Below are positions 10,301 through 22,048 of a stretch of DNA of 64,000 nucleotides, one piece after another; positions within the stretch are counted from its first letter, which is position 1; every line of letters starts with the position of its first letter. The notes under the pieces were generated by a model. It worked only from the letters and a program-made list of their open reading frames with translations. It was not told where the DNA came from and searched no databases. Position numbers and translations under genes: made by a program. This stretch comes from Deuterostichococcus epilithicus. Lineage: Eukaryota; Chlorophyta; Trebouxiophyceae; Prasiolales; Stichococcaceae. Location: the NCBI GenBank assembly GCA_033439295.1, contig JAVTLE010000008.1, positions 2,914,001 through 2,978,000 of the forward strand, given 5' to 3'.

Positions 10301-13300
10301 TGGCATCGTTGGCATACGCCGCGCCGGCCAGGCCGAAGCCGCAGGAGTAGATGAAGATGGCATTGTACACGGGCGCCAGCGCCGTACTGACCGCGCTTGC
10401 GACTGCGTCGCAGGGAGAAAGCACGGTGTGACTGCCGCAAAAGCACATTGTGAAAGCCGTGGCAGGTCAGTGATGAAATAGCAGCGCAAACAGCGTGCAC
10501 GGCAGCCATGATTTCGTCAGGTGCACGCTCCAGCCTGAGCGCATTCAGGGAAGATCGCAGACTTGCCGGCGCGCTTGCCAATGACGCGCAGCGACGCCTA
10601 CCGTGCTGTAGGATCTGGCCAACAGCTTCTGAGATCGGGCCACCCAAGCTACTGAGGCCGCAAAGCCGGTCGGCAGTCTTGCAGGCTGCGCAGCGGCACC
10701 TCTCGGCCACTTCCCCAGCGAATGCCTGTTGTCGGAATCACAACATAAACCCTGAACACGGACCTGCCGCCGGCATGACGACGCCCTGCGCCATGAGGTA
10801 GCGCTTCAAGCACTCCGAGATGCCGGTGAAGAAGACCGCCGGCACGCTGAGCCGCACGAACAGCGCCGCGTCCCGCGCCAGCTGCGACCCCTGGCCTACA
10901 TGCAGGAACGGAAGGGCGTCACTGCTGGGACCAGCCTCCTGTGGGTGTGGTGCCAGCACGCCGGACCGCACGAGCATCACTGCGCCGTCCGTCAGCTCGG
11001 CACAGAGCACAATCGGCACGCGTCATCGTGCCTTGCACCGTCGAGTGTTGGAGGCCGTTGGAGGCTCCTGGAGGGCATGTGGCGCACCAACGGCCAGCAG
11101 CAGAGGCTCCACAGACAGCGACAGGGGAAGAAGCTGCATCAGCAGCACCCAGGGATGCACAGCCAGCCTACGCTTCTGCGAGGCGGAGACCGTTGGGTTT
11201 CGGGGACGCAGGCAGGACAAGACGCTGTGATCAGGCGCGTACCCACGGCCAGCAGCAGGGGCTCCATGAGGAGCCACACAGGCAGCAGCGCCGCCAGGCA
11301 GACCAGACAGATGAGCAGCGCCCGCTGCAGCGTGACGCCCACCGCCGCGTAGTTCTTGGCGCCGTACGCCTGCGAGTGACGGGCGTGGCAATGTGTCAGG
11401 GTCGGCAAGTTCAGCGTTTGATGCTTCGCTGCGACAGATTGCTCGCTGCTCACGACGCCTGTTTCAGCTCCGGTTTCACGCTGTGCTCCTGCAAGGCCGG
11501 GGTGACAGTGCAGGAAGTTTTCTGCGCAGCAGCGCTGCCAGGCCCATGGAAGCAGCGCCCGCTACAGCGTCGTGCCCAAAGCAGAGTACTGTCTTGGCGC
11601 GGTAAGCCTGAAGGGCTATGTCGGCATGTAAAACTTTCTGGTGTCTGCCTGGGCAATGCCAGGCCACACACCTCGTGCTGGCGGCAGGAGGCTCAACCCC
11701 TCCCTTGCTGTGCATGGCACCCAGAACCGACGCCCTCTGACATTGTACCATGTATTGTCTTGTGTGCCGTGCCGTGTGCTATTGTACTGTGAACCTGCAC
11801 AGCCGCCCAAGGTTCATGTCGTCAACGGTTGCACCTGCCCGCACAGCGTCTCCATCGCCGACGCCAGGCCCGCGAGCGCCGCAAAGCCGGTGACGTTCAG
11901 GATGGAGGTCCCCAGCACCGCGGCGGACAGCGCGTCGCGCCCGAGGCGCCCCGCAAACGCCATGGAGATGTAGAAGGAGCCCTGGTACAGCACGTTCTGC
12001 GCCGCCAGGGGGCCTGCCATGCGCAGCAGCCTGCAGAACGGAAGCAGGAGGGCGCTGTGTGAGGGTGAGATGTGGCCCATGCGGTGCTGAGCCCGCTGCA
12101 TGTAACACAAGGCCGCGCAAGCTCGCCCCAGCTGGAATCATACCTCGCGAAAACATATATGCACTTGGCTGCTGCTGTTGTCGAGTGCCACAGTCTGCCT
12201 GGCGAGGAGCCAGCGGATGACCGCCGCAGGTCAGGCGCCGGAGCATCGGATACTACAGGTGACAGGGTTATTGCGGCTGTTTACCCTAAGCGCGGTAGGT
12301 GGCGGCGGTGTCAAGCGGCTAGGCCCCACGAAGTTGAGCGCCAATGCGCATCGGATGTCGAAGCGAACACGCAAACGCGGCTCGATTTAAGCACCATCGC
12401 ACCTGATCGCTTCTCCGCGGTAGGCGGCCGCAGTGTCGGGCGGGTATGCCCCCGTCTCCATCGCCGCTGCCTCCTCCGCCTCCGAGGATGCGCCCTCGTC
12501 CTCACTGTCTCCGCCCTCCGACGAGCCGTCCAGCTCGCTACCGTCCAGCAGGCTGTCGCCGTGCAGCAGGGAGGGGCTGCGCGGCGGGCCGGCCAGGTGC
12601 TGCCGCGTGCCCGACCCCGCAAACACCTATAGAGTAAATATAACAAAATAAGGAGCAGGTCGGCAGCCTCGGATCTGGCTGTGAGTCGGACCGCGGCATC
12701 GGTACGAACCAGCACCAGTCAGGGTGGTCGTCTTGCAGGCCGCGCAGGCCGCTGCCGCTGCCGCCTGCCGATGAAGCCAACTGCTGCTATCATGGCTGGC
12801 ACTGAGGGGTGTAACGGTTAGGTTTTCGGATCCACCATGTTGGTGGCTGAGGAGCCGAAGCAGGCTGTTGGGCGGGACAGGCATACCGGCCGGTGGTCGC
12901 CCAGCAGCGGCTCCGAGAGCGGCATCACGCCCGGCAGGGCCCCCGCCTCAGCGCGCGGCAGCAGCATCCGCGTCTGCGCCGCCTGCGCCGCAGCCAGCGC
13001 CGACCTGCCAGCAGCGAAACGCGTCGTTCGCTTCCGGAGCTCTTGTGCGGTGTGCCAGGGGCGCCACACCGCCGCTGCACAGATACAGCGCTGCACAGAA
13101 ACCCGGCTGTCATGCATCCTATGCTGTCGTATCAATGCTGCACAGACAGTGCTGCACAGACAACCGGCAGCCCTGCATCGCGTGATGAGCAGCGCACAGC
13201 CAGCGGCGAAGCCGCCGCCGCAGGGAGCGACGCCAGCCCTAAACCCATAGACACCACATGCGCTCACTTGACGGCGGGGTGCACGTCAAAGGAGCGGACG

Positions 13301-13984
13301 CGGGCAGGGCCCGCCGTGCGCAGCGTGAGCTGCTCCTTGCGCAGCCGGTGCGCGTGCCGCCGCGCGTGCCGCCGCATGAGCGCAGCGCCCTCGCCGGGCG
13401 CGGGCGCCGACTGCGCCGCAGACGGCCCCACCGGGCCCAGTCCCGGCGCCTCCGGCAGCGCGCCGCTGGGCGTGCGCCTGCGCAGGCGGCGCGGGCTTCA
13501 AAGCTCTGAGGTGCGACAGCTGCTGCACATCGCTCTGCAGAGCCCCTCGGGGCATTGCAAGCGGCCTCTTGGGCCAGCAGCGACCGTGGCTAGGCTTTGA
13601 ACCGTGCAGTGCGACCCTGCGACTTACCGCCCCCGTGGCAGCGCAGCATCAAGACTTTGGTGAAACCATCATCGAAGCGCAACAACCATGCAGCCGAGCA
13701 GACGGAGGGCAGCCTGTGCCGTCCTGGCTGAGGCTTGGCTGGGCGCCGAACCTCATGCCAGCTCACCTGGGGCTGTAGAAGTTCGTCATGCTGGACGACG
13801 GCGAGCCGCCCCAGCTACTATCCGCGTCAGCGTAGTCGCTGTCCTCCAGCCTGGCCGAGTCGGTGTCGTCGAGGCTGCGGGCTGGCGCCACGAGCGGCGG
13901 CGTCGCCAGCGCACCGCTGATGGCGTGGGCATTGGGGGGCGAGGCGCCCGGCCTACCGTCGTTGCGCGGGTCTTCGCTCGACAT
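7391..13984 (-). CDS. MATE family efflux transporter, 753 residues, 14 exons
   Basis: A predicted multidrug and toxic-compound extrusion antiporter in a cell membrane. Exons from the start: 13767-13984, 13268-13477, 12887-13004, 12706-12780, 12403-12626, 11835-12030, 11243-11369, 10764-10895, 10210-10402, 9580-9782, 9097-9236, 8672-8780, 7901-8058, 7391-7549. All phases match and sum to 2262 bp. The ATG at 13984 opens MSSEDPRNDG. Residues 1 to about 280 are acidic, Ser-rich and without membrane segments. The MATE fold starts near RLLRMAGPLAAQNVLYQG and contains ETLCGQAYGAKNY across an exon junction, APSCLMVCMEWWSVELL, FGLSGASSTRVSNALGGGRP and NLGAYWAFGIPLSLGLGFLL, all typical of eukaryotic MATEs. 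The fourth exon (LASSAGGSGSGLRG) has a weak GTACCG donor and is the least certain. Plant MATEs are usually about 500 residues, so the N-terminal extension is long. The substrate cannot be told from sequence. Two introns hold echoes of exon 7. Confidence 0.94.
11040..11130 (-). repeat. intronic echo of the 3' half of MATE exon 7
   Basis: On the minus strand this intron segment reads as a decayed version of the end of the exon at 11243-11369: VEPLLLAVG here against MEPLLLAVG there, followed by GTGCGCC against the real donor GTACGCG. It lies about 150 bases downstream of the source exon in the direction of transcription. Confidence 0.7.
11521..11612 (-). repeat. intronic echo of the 5' half of MATE exon 7 with its acceptor
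   Basis: On the minus strand the sequence reads CAG then a frame resembling the exon at 11243-11369: AYRAKTVLCFGHDAVAG against AYGAKNYAAVGVTLQRA, with the nucleotide blocks GCGCCAAGA, AGCGGGCGCTGCT and TGGCAGCGCTGCTG kept or nearly kept. The echo retains an acceptor-like CTTCAG. It lies in the intron upstream of the source exon. Confidence 0.72.
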
Positions 13985-15917
13985 GACGCCGCCGGGCCGC
14001 TGCTAGTCAGTTGGGGGGCAAGCACAGCTGCAGCAGGTGGTGGGATTTGCCCAGGAGGCTGCCACTTAGCCTGGACGGCCAGCAGCCGCGGGCGTCGCTG
14101 CGGCTGCGGCGGGTTGCGCAACCGCCAGCGTCGGGTCGGAGGCCTGGACGAGCGCAGTGGCAACCCTCTCAGGATAAAGCGATCAGTTTGGTCGACCACG
14201 ACTGGGTAGCTGTAAGGGTGTGTGCCCAGTGTTGCACAAAGGCACTCCAGTTACCTTCCCCAGCCCACAAGCCGCAGACTCGAGAGTCAGACGTGTGCAA
14301 GCGTTTGCTCATGCAAGGGCGGATCTGACAACCCCGTGCTTCACCTGACTCGGGTACAAACACACGCAGTTGAAGCGCATCACCAGGCTTGACCTAGCTG
14401 CGCCTGGATGTTGAGCAGCGCAGCAGGGCTTGCAGCGTGCTGCGGCAGTGCCCTAAAGAGGTATAATGCCGCCGCTGATCTGAGTTCACAATTCGACTTC
14501 GAAAACACAGGCCAACTCGTGCACGTGCCGGCCAGGACGGCACTGTGAGAGGCGACACCGCGATCTAGGGCGTCGTTTCCTGCAGGTTGTCGCCAGCAGG
14601 TGCGGCAGCTCGACAATCCACTGCGGTACAAACTGCACGATTGCAAGCTCGGCCACTTGCGGCCTGTTTCAGCTAATTGGTGACTAATGGTATTTGAGAT
14701 GCACAAAGTGCCGTGCTGTGCGTGCTGGCTTCGAGCCTTCGTGTATTGCACGAATTCTGTGAACCTGCATTCTCTCGATTTTCCATGTGCATCATGCAGA
14801 GGTGCCGAGTTGTCCTCATGCTACTTTGAAGCTGTGCCAAACAGGCGAGCAGCCCGTGCCAAGTGGGCTGACGGCTGGGGCTGGGACAGGTTCCTGAGTT
14901 CATGTTGGTTGAAAGCACAGCGCGGCTGTCCAGCAAGGGCTTGTTTGCAGAATTTTGCGCTGGCGTCCACTCATGGGCTGCTGCTGTCTTCAGCATCTGA
15001 CCGCGGCAGGATGTTTTGCGCCTAGATGTTGCAGCGTGGTCGTGCAGCAGCGGAAGCGGAGGCAGCGGACACAGACAGCGGCGACCCGCAACATAGACAT
15101 CGCTAGTGCCAAGGCAGCTGCTCGCCCGGCAGGCGGCGCCGGCAGAGGCAGGAGCGGCCGCGCCGCCGCGGCTGAGGCACGGCTGCGGCAGCCAGCACTG
15201 GTGGGCCTGCCCAGAGTACGGCGCAGTGGCGGCATGCTGCGACGGCGTCATCTGCAGGCAGTCTACCGCTGCAGGCTGCGCCTACCACGACTGCTGAGTG
15301 GCAGCCAGCTGCCTAGGGGCCGCGCCACGCCCCGCCCCGATGACGGCTGGCGGTGGGATGACGTCTGGTCGGCCTTCCGCTGCGGGGGCGGCATTGGCTG
15401 GCTGCTGCTTGATCTTTGGGTCCTTGACTGGCATCCGCATTCTGCTGCACGCCGTGTTTGACACATGGCGCGGCAGTTCGTGCGTAATCCAAACACGACA
15501 TGCATGCGGTGGCAGGTCCCCAAGTGCAAGGAGAACAACGGCCTGGATTCTGATGCTTGTACGTCATTCCTAATCATGATCTTTTCTTTGCGGCTGTAAG
15601 CTGGCACCATCGAATGTAGCACAAACTCTTTCCAGGAATGTTTGGTCGCCATCATCAATCCCAACAAAACAGCGAGTCTTAGTACCTAGGCACGAATGAT
15701 GCGAAGGGTAAATCGTGGTGCTTCCAGCGTTCTGCTGCTTGTGGAGCTGCACGAGTTGGTGTGCAAATTAGGAAGTAAACGTCGCCGTGCTGCAGCAGCA
15801 GCACCTGCTGCTGTACGTCACCTGTCCGCATCGTCCACCTGATTCTCAACCAGCAGCTGCCTCGCAATGACCGACTCAAGGGCAGGCATCGGTTTCAAGC
15901 TTCACTGCCGCCATGAG
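13985..15917. other. intergenic with weak ORF signals only
   Basis: About 1.9 kb between the MATE start and the end of the PP2C-like gene. The GC-rich block 15100-15470 has long frames on both strands: a Cys-rich plus-strand frame ending at 15297 (CPEYGAVAACCDGVIC), a plus-strand frame ending at 15461, and a minus-strand frame 15282-15464 (PAVIGAGRGAAPRQL). None has a family signature or a clear splice partner, so I call no gene. The rest (13985-15100) shows nothing I can support. Confidence 0.4.
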
Positions 15918-18522
15918 TCACTCCGCCCAGCGGATCAGGGCCACCACTGCCGTCACGCCGCCCTTGGCGCCACGCACCAGCGCCGCATCAATGAGCGCCG
16001 CCGCCAGGCGTTCCGCCGCCGCCTCAGGGTGGGACGGCGCCCCACCGCCAGTGAAGGCGCCCTCTGCCATGAGCACGGCGTGCGGCTGGGGAAGTGCCAC
16101 CCACAGGCCACCCGAGCCCAAAATCACTGCCTTGTCCTGTGGCCTGCCGCGGCAGGCCGGCCAGCACTCATCTACCAATCGAGGGATGGCAGATTCTATA
16201 ACCCAACCATACATGTGGATCTGCGCATCAAGCCGAGCGTATTCGTTGCGCAGGCGCCGGCAGCAAATGCCGGCGAAGACGATGGGCAGGTGGTGCGCAG
16301 CACAGCCTCCGTCATGCACAGCATGCTGAGTGGCCTAGTATCTTCTGCCTAGACCTGCAGACAGTCTTCTCGTTTCGGCTGTGCAAGGACATGGACAGGC
16401 ATTTGCACTGAGCATGGCGACAGGATGAGCTTTCACTTCATTGTGTAGCACCTCCATATCAGAATGATGCTTGCAGTTGCAGCCGCCAAAAAACAATTAG
16501 AGGCCTTTCCTGCTGTCCTGTCAAGCTCAAATCTACGTGTTTGAGCAGAGGACTTACTGCAGCACCGCGTGATGCACATCCAGCTCTGCAGCGATGGGCG
16601 GCTGGCCTGCGGCGCTTTCATAGACGGCAACGCTCCGCGCCGCTGGGCTGCCAGGTGCGGTTAAGTTGATGGTGCGGGCGCCGCGGTCCAACACTGCGCG
16701 TGCTTGGCCTACACAACCAGCATGGCACATAGTGGATGACGGAGCAATGCCACTCCTGCATCATAAGCATGCGCTGCAAACCGACCTTCTGCCCTGCAAC
16801 CTGTTTCCGGGTTTGAGCACACTGCCTATGCTGCTCGGGTTCGCTACATGCATGCTCTAAGTGCGACGTCATTCCGGCCGAAGGCGCCGTGCAACAGCTT
16901 GCCAACTAGCGCTGCGGCGCAGCATTGACGTGTGTGAGTGCCACTGGCGGCCCGGCCGCCAGCACCCTGGCAAATCGGCAGATGAAAGTCTCTCCAAAGT
17001 GAGCGCAGCCTGCAGCAATCCAGATGTGGCTCACGACCTGTGTGGGCGATGTACAGGTCCGGCCCCAGCTGCAGCGCTACAATAGCGTCCGCCTTGGCAG
17101 AGGCTGTTGCCACTGGGGGCGTCGCCGCAGCACCTACTGCGATTTCATCCTTGTTGGGCGCCGCCGCCGCGTCCTTTGCCTCCATTGCGCCCGTGGCCTG
17201 ACGAGCCCCGTCAGCACCGTCAGCGCCCAAGGCGGCAAAGGCGGCCCGCAGCGCAGCCCCCACAGCGGCATGGTCGAAGCCGCCGCCGCCCCTGCGGTGT
17301 TACCTGACTGGACATGTCATCGGGTTGGAGCTCGCAGCACGAGTGTGTCCGACAGCAGCAAAGGCAGTGGGCATCAGCAACAGACGGAATGACCAGCGGG
17401 CGCAGAGTTTCGCATGTTGCATGACGGCCGCAGCGTGAAATTTTCAAGACGAAGGCTTCCGCGCCCACATGCGATGAAATTGGCACTCAGGCACTAGTAT
17501 GTGCTGGCTGCTTTCCTTGCGCTGTACACTGCCTGCATGTCATTTGTCGTAAGCCGAAGAGTAGGCCGGAGGCCGCACCCTTCACTGCGGGCATTGCCCA
17601 GCTCTGTGGCCAGCAGGCCCTGCAGGCGCTCTGCAGCGCTACGTGCTGCTTCCGGCGACTTTCGACCGCCGAAAATGCACGCGCAGCTGTACTTCCCTCC
17701 CTCAGCACCGCCCGCTGCGCCGCCACCGCCGCCGCCGCCGCTATAGTCACATCCGCTGCTTGCGCTGCGGCCGCCGCCGCGATAGCGTGCGGCGAGCAGC
17801 GGCCCCGCCGTTGAGGTGCTGCCGCTTGGTGGCTCGGGCCTGAAGTTGGATAGGATGGTGTAGTGCTCCTCGCATGCCGCCCCAGGTCCTGCTAGCATGT
17901 AGAGGCGTGGTACTTTCAGTGCGCAGCTCCTAGTAGCGGGATCTGGGTATTGCACTCATTTCACGACACCAAGAACAGCGCGGTGCTTTGCAGTCAGCCA
18001 TGGCCTGACTTGAATGAGAGGATCAGTGTTGGCGGCAGCTCCTTCAGCATTGCATCTGACCGCCAGTGAGGAGCAGCCACCGACCATTCCGAAGCCGAGG
18101 GCATGGTCGGCAATATCGGTCGTGGGTACTGCACACCCATGGCAAATCCGTGCAACTCGACACCTCCATGTTCTTGCAAGTGAAACCTGTGGTGGCTGCC
18201 TGCTGATCATGCGTGCAGGCCCACAATCTCCTTGAAGGCCATGCGATGCAAAAGGGGCGTCACCTTTGCCTGTCGCTCCGCCATACACCAGACGAGGACC
18301 GTGCGGCGCCTGCTTTGCGTCCGTTGCCGCATTGTCAGCAACTGCAGGACGAGGCAGCGGCTCGAAGGGCGGTGCTGCGACTGCGTCCTTGACTTCTGCA
18401 AGCATGACATCCGGCGACGCGATGCCCCGGACTTCTGGCAGGCCCGCTGTCACATCGGCGCGGACGCCAGGCCGGGTGTTTGCGGTTGCTGCCATCACCG
18501 TTCCTGTGGCATAGAGCGGCAA
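15918..18522 (-). CDS. PP2C-fold protein, probable pseudophosphatase, 399 residues
   Basis: Five exons in phase: 18264-18522, 17579-17888, 17038-17291, 16558-16708, 15918-16143 (TGA); 1200 bp in total. The order of PP2C landmarks is kept. GKGPGAACEEHYTIL (about 86-99) stands where active enzymes have G..R..MED. CACIFGGRKSPEAARSAAE (about 155-173) stands for FDGHGG plus the following helix. ADAIVALQLGPDLYIAHTG then QARAVLDRG (to about 284) stands for LYVANVGDSRAVL. QDKAVILGSGGLWVAL (327-342) stands for LASDGLWD. RGAKGGVTAVVALIRW (382-397) stands for KDNITVVVV. In each place the metal-binding or neighbouring Asp/Gly is gone (ED to EE, DGHGG to GGRKS, GDSRA to GQARA, SDG to SGG, KDN to KGG). Catalysis as a metal-dependent phosphatase is therefore unlikely. 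A regulatory or scaffold role is inferred. The ATG at 18522 is the first in frame; an upstream exon is possible. Confidence 0.82.
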
Positions 18523-20240
18523 ATCTCAGGCCTGTGGATGCTTCATGCGCCGGCGGGACGCTTCATCAAGGCTATGCCGGTGAGTCTGAACGGCTATCAC
18601 CTGAGTACCGGTATCCCAGATGACACAGGGACAGTCTGCGACTGCTTCTCGTACAACCCAAACGTTGAGGGCCGGGTGCTTGGTCGCTGGTTGTTGTTGA
18701 CCGCAGAGTCTGTTGTCTGGCTTCGCTGACATACATTTCGAGGGGAAGGCGTGAATATGCACATTATTGCCGTCGATAGAAAATTTGGCGGGAATGCACA
18801 TGGGCTAGCAGCCGAGGCTGGAGGATTTTGCGAGTTTGCTCCATTGTTTCGTGACGTGAGCATAACAAGTTAGGCCAGCCAGCTGTCGCAATTTTCGCCA
18901 TTGCAACGGCTGGGCGTAGATGTGCCGCCGCCTGCTGCTTTGCTGTGGCAATTAATCAATGCTCAACCTGCGACAGGAGTCGGCGTACAGCTTTCTGATG
19001 ACCGAGTTGCCGTGACTTGGCTGCGCAACCAGATGTCGCAACGTCAGGAGCTGCTGTTGCGGCCTGCATTGCTGCCACTGCCATTGCTGCCGCCGCTGCC
19101 GTCGTTGCTTAGGCTGTCGTGCTACAGCCAGCGCCAGCACAGGCCGCAGCAGCCTTGACCTGTATCGCCGTTGCCATCCAATGCTGCCCCTCTGATGGCC
19201 GCGCATCCAGAACGGGCGTGCTCGGCCATTTGTGACCTACGGGAATCGGTCCGCTGCCACCATTACCCGCAATGCGCTGAACAACAAAGCCGAGCTACGT
19301 AGCCACTGCCTGCGAAAATTTCGCCGCCATGCTGCAGCGGCCAGGCTGCGCGCCGGATCAGCGCCATCTCTGCAGTACAGGCGCAGTAGCGGTGGCATTA
19401 CCACCAGCGGTGCCTCAGAAGTGCGGCTATTCTTTCCGACGGGCCTGCGCATCACCGCAACGCTGCCAGCGCCGCAAGCACCGCCACAGATGCCTCAGCA
19501 GCAGGCCGCGGCTGTTGGCATGGCCGTCCCAGTGCTGGCTGCGGCATGCTGGACAGCAAAATGCATGCCGGCAACGGCAGCAGCTACTTCAGCCAGACTC
19601 CCGGGATGCAGGCGGGAGTGCCGCTTCGTTCCGCGTGGCACCAGCCTGAGGTCGGTTGCGGAGAGCCCCGATGGCAGCTGGTTCAGCGCCATTACATAGC
19701 GACTTGGAACTGCAGATCCATTCAAATGTACGTCGCGACCTTGAAGCCAGCCGCGTCAGGAACGTGTTGAGTTGTGACGCACACCCCTCAGCAGTGACGG
19801 CCGCCGCCCGCAGTCAGCCACATGCATCAAGCGCAGGAAGGACATGGAGATTGTGCATCTGCAGCCGGTAGACCTCTCTTTAAAGGGGCTGTTCCGTCCG
19901 AAATCCTGCGCGGCTGGTGGCCTTGAATTTGATTTCACACTCCTAGTTGATCTGGGACGTGATCTGACTTTCATGCGAGTTGAAAGCCGCTTAATGCAGG
20001 CTGTGGCACCATGGCACGAGGATCGTGCATCGTCTACAATGGTTGAAGAGGGTACACGCAAAATGCAACGCACCCTGAGCTCTGCCGCGCCTGCACCTCG
20101 GATTTGACGCATCTGCCAACCGTGGCGCGTCTCGGTCTTCGATCGACCCGGTTGCGCTTTTTCCATTCTTGATGAGACAACGATTTTCAGCGACAGTTCG
20201 CTGACTTGAAAAGCAGAAAGCTCGAGCGCTCCAGTGCAAC
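18523..20240. other. divergent intergenic region without a supported gene
   Basis: About 1.7 kb between the start of the PP2C-like gene (-) and the F-box gene (+); it should hold both promoters. Low-complexity Ala/Gln/Pro frames run through 19000-19700 on both strands without family motifs. A plus-strand frame 19844-20107 (87 codons, starting MEIVHLQPVDLSLKG) lies just upstream of the F-box ATG and could be a small gene or 5' leader ORF; nothing else supports it. Confidence 0.4.
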
Positions 20241-21585
20241 ATGGTCAGCCTCGCGGACATGCCGGACGACATTCTCAGAGCAATTTTGGGCGAGGTCATG
20301 AGACCTCTCCAGGACCTCAGCGACGACGACACGTTCGACCGCGTGCAGCGGTGGTCTGCATACGCAGGCGTATGCCGGAGGTGAGATCATCTGCCAACTT
20401 GTGCACATGCGATCCATGGTCGATGTTGTGCCTGGCAACAGGGGAAAGAGTGTCTCAAGGCATGTCTCACAGCAGAACAACCGACACTTCCTGGCACTTC
20501 AAATGCTGGCGCTCTCTCGGACAGGTGGCAGCAGGTGCTGCTGAGCCTGCCGGTAAGCCTAACGCTGGAATACAGCCTCAACGGCAATGGACTGGATCTA
20601 GGCTACAGCTCGGATGGCTCGAATGGACTCTCCGACGAGGGTTATCACGTACTTCACAAGACCATGGAGCTCCGTCTACAGCAGGTCCCTTCTTCACTGC
20701 TGCGTTGTGTCATCGACAGATTTCCTGCTTCTCAAATCGAGATTTGATAAGGCCTTACTGTCTAAATCAAGACATGTGCGCCCAAGCCTTTGCCAAAACA
20801 CAACACATGCGATGCGCTAACTCTTCTGGCAGCTGCCGAGCCTCACGTCCTCTGCCCGTCTGCAGATCGGCAGGAGCTCCATGCCAGTGTGCTGCATCAG
20901 CGTGCGGCGCAGCTCCTTGCAGGAGCGTCGCTTGGCAGCCCAGGATCCTCGAGAGGAGTCACTCGAGTTGTATTTTCATGAGAAGGTAGTTTGCCCGTGC
21001 GTGACGGCGCTCTTCAGTTCCGCGGCTTTCCAGCGGCATTCCGGGCCGCACCTGCGCGCCGTGCTCCTCCCGCCCCTCAAAGGGCGCTGCTGCTACGAAT
21101 TCGTCGCGCCAGCCGATGCCTTCCCGGCACTGCGCCACTTGGCCGCCTGCGGTTCGCTGCCCGGCGGCCTGCCAGCCGGGCTGGAGACCCTGGAGTGGTC
21201 CACGGGGCCGTGGAGCCGCGGCTGGTGGACGACGCCGCAGGCCCAAGAGGCGGTCTTTGCACAGCTGGCCGGCTTGAAGCAGCTGCAGCGCCTGGCGATC
21301 GAGGAATCGGCCTCTGATGCGCTGCGCCCATCACTTATCAGCTCGCTGCCAGCCTCGCTCGTGATTGCAGACTTCTCGTACATTTTGACCGAGGCTGCCG
21401 AGGATACTGCATGCTTGCTGGCGGCAACCAGGGCGGCATATGAGGCGCATCTGCCAGCTCACCTGGAGATGGTGACTTGGTGGACACAGCCGGTCCTCGA
21501 AGGCCTCCAAGTGAACTTCCGGCTGGGTGCCAAGGCGCAGGCGTGCACACTGCTGATATCGTTGCGGGAGGGACCGTGTTGCTAA
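20241..21585 (+). CDS. F-box domain protein, 350 residues
   Basis: Predicted substrate-recognition subunit of an SCF-type ubiquitin ligase. Three exons in phase: 20241-20380, 20525-20684, 20833-21585 (TAA). The ATG at 20241 opens directly into an F-box: MVSLADMPDDILRAILGEV, then VCRRWQQVLLSLPVSLTLEY across the first intron. The position of the Leu-Pro-Asp-Asp-Ile core and the VCRRW pair is characteristic. The remainder has leucine-rich stretches (AGLKQLQRLAIEE; SLISSLPASLVIADFSYIL) that resemble degenerate leucine-rich repeats, but the spacing is irregular and I would not call a repeat domain with certainty. Donors are GTGAGA and GTCCCT; the second is weak. The gene is complete in the window, and nothing nearby hints at its target. 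Confidence 0.8.
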
Positions 21586-22048
21586 TGAGACGAACAATCC
21601 GACGAGCCGTTGTGTTGCTCCGTGGCTCGAAGTCATCATGCACCAACTTGCAGTCTGGCGCAGAGGGTTCAGGCAAGCAGAGGGTTTGGACACAGCCCTT
21701 TGCAAAAGTGCTCCTGAAGGATGCAGCCTGAGCAACTCCACAGGTTGATACGGTAGTGGGGTGCCGATGTCTTCAAACAGATGTATGGTAGCTGACGTTG
21801 CTCACGATGGCTCCACCAAAATCCAAAGCACGAAAGCTACCCCTGACAGCTGGCAACTTGACGCGCAAACACATACAACCCCTGCCTGGCCGGTTTCTTG
21901 CCATTTTTGCAACCGCTGCTGCTGCTGCTGCTGCCGCCACCGCCGCTGCTGTCACCGTTGCCACAGCACGCGGGTCGCCAATGCTGTCACCGTTGCCACA
22001 GCACGCCGGTGTCAGCGGCTGCACCAAAGACAGCACGCCGCCGCCACC
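21586..22048. other. intergenic, convergent 3' ends
   Basis: 460 bases between the F-box stop (+) and the BCAT stop (-). A short direct repeat of CAC-rich sequence lies near 21955-22010 (CACCGTTGCCACAGCACGC occurs twice, about 33 bases apart). I see no gene. Confidence 0.6.

Noticed and set aside
15106-15297. Cys-rich plus-strand frame resembling a secreted peptide
   Set aside because: No signal-peptide exon found in phase upstream, and the opposite strand is equally open.
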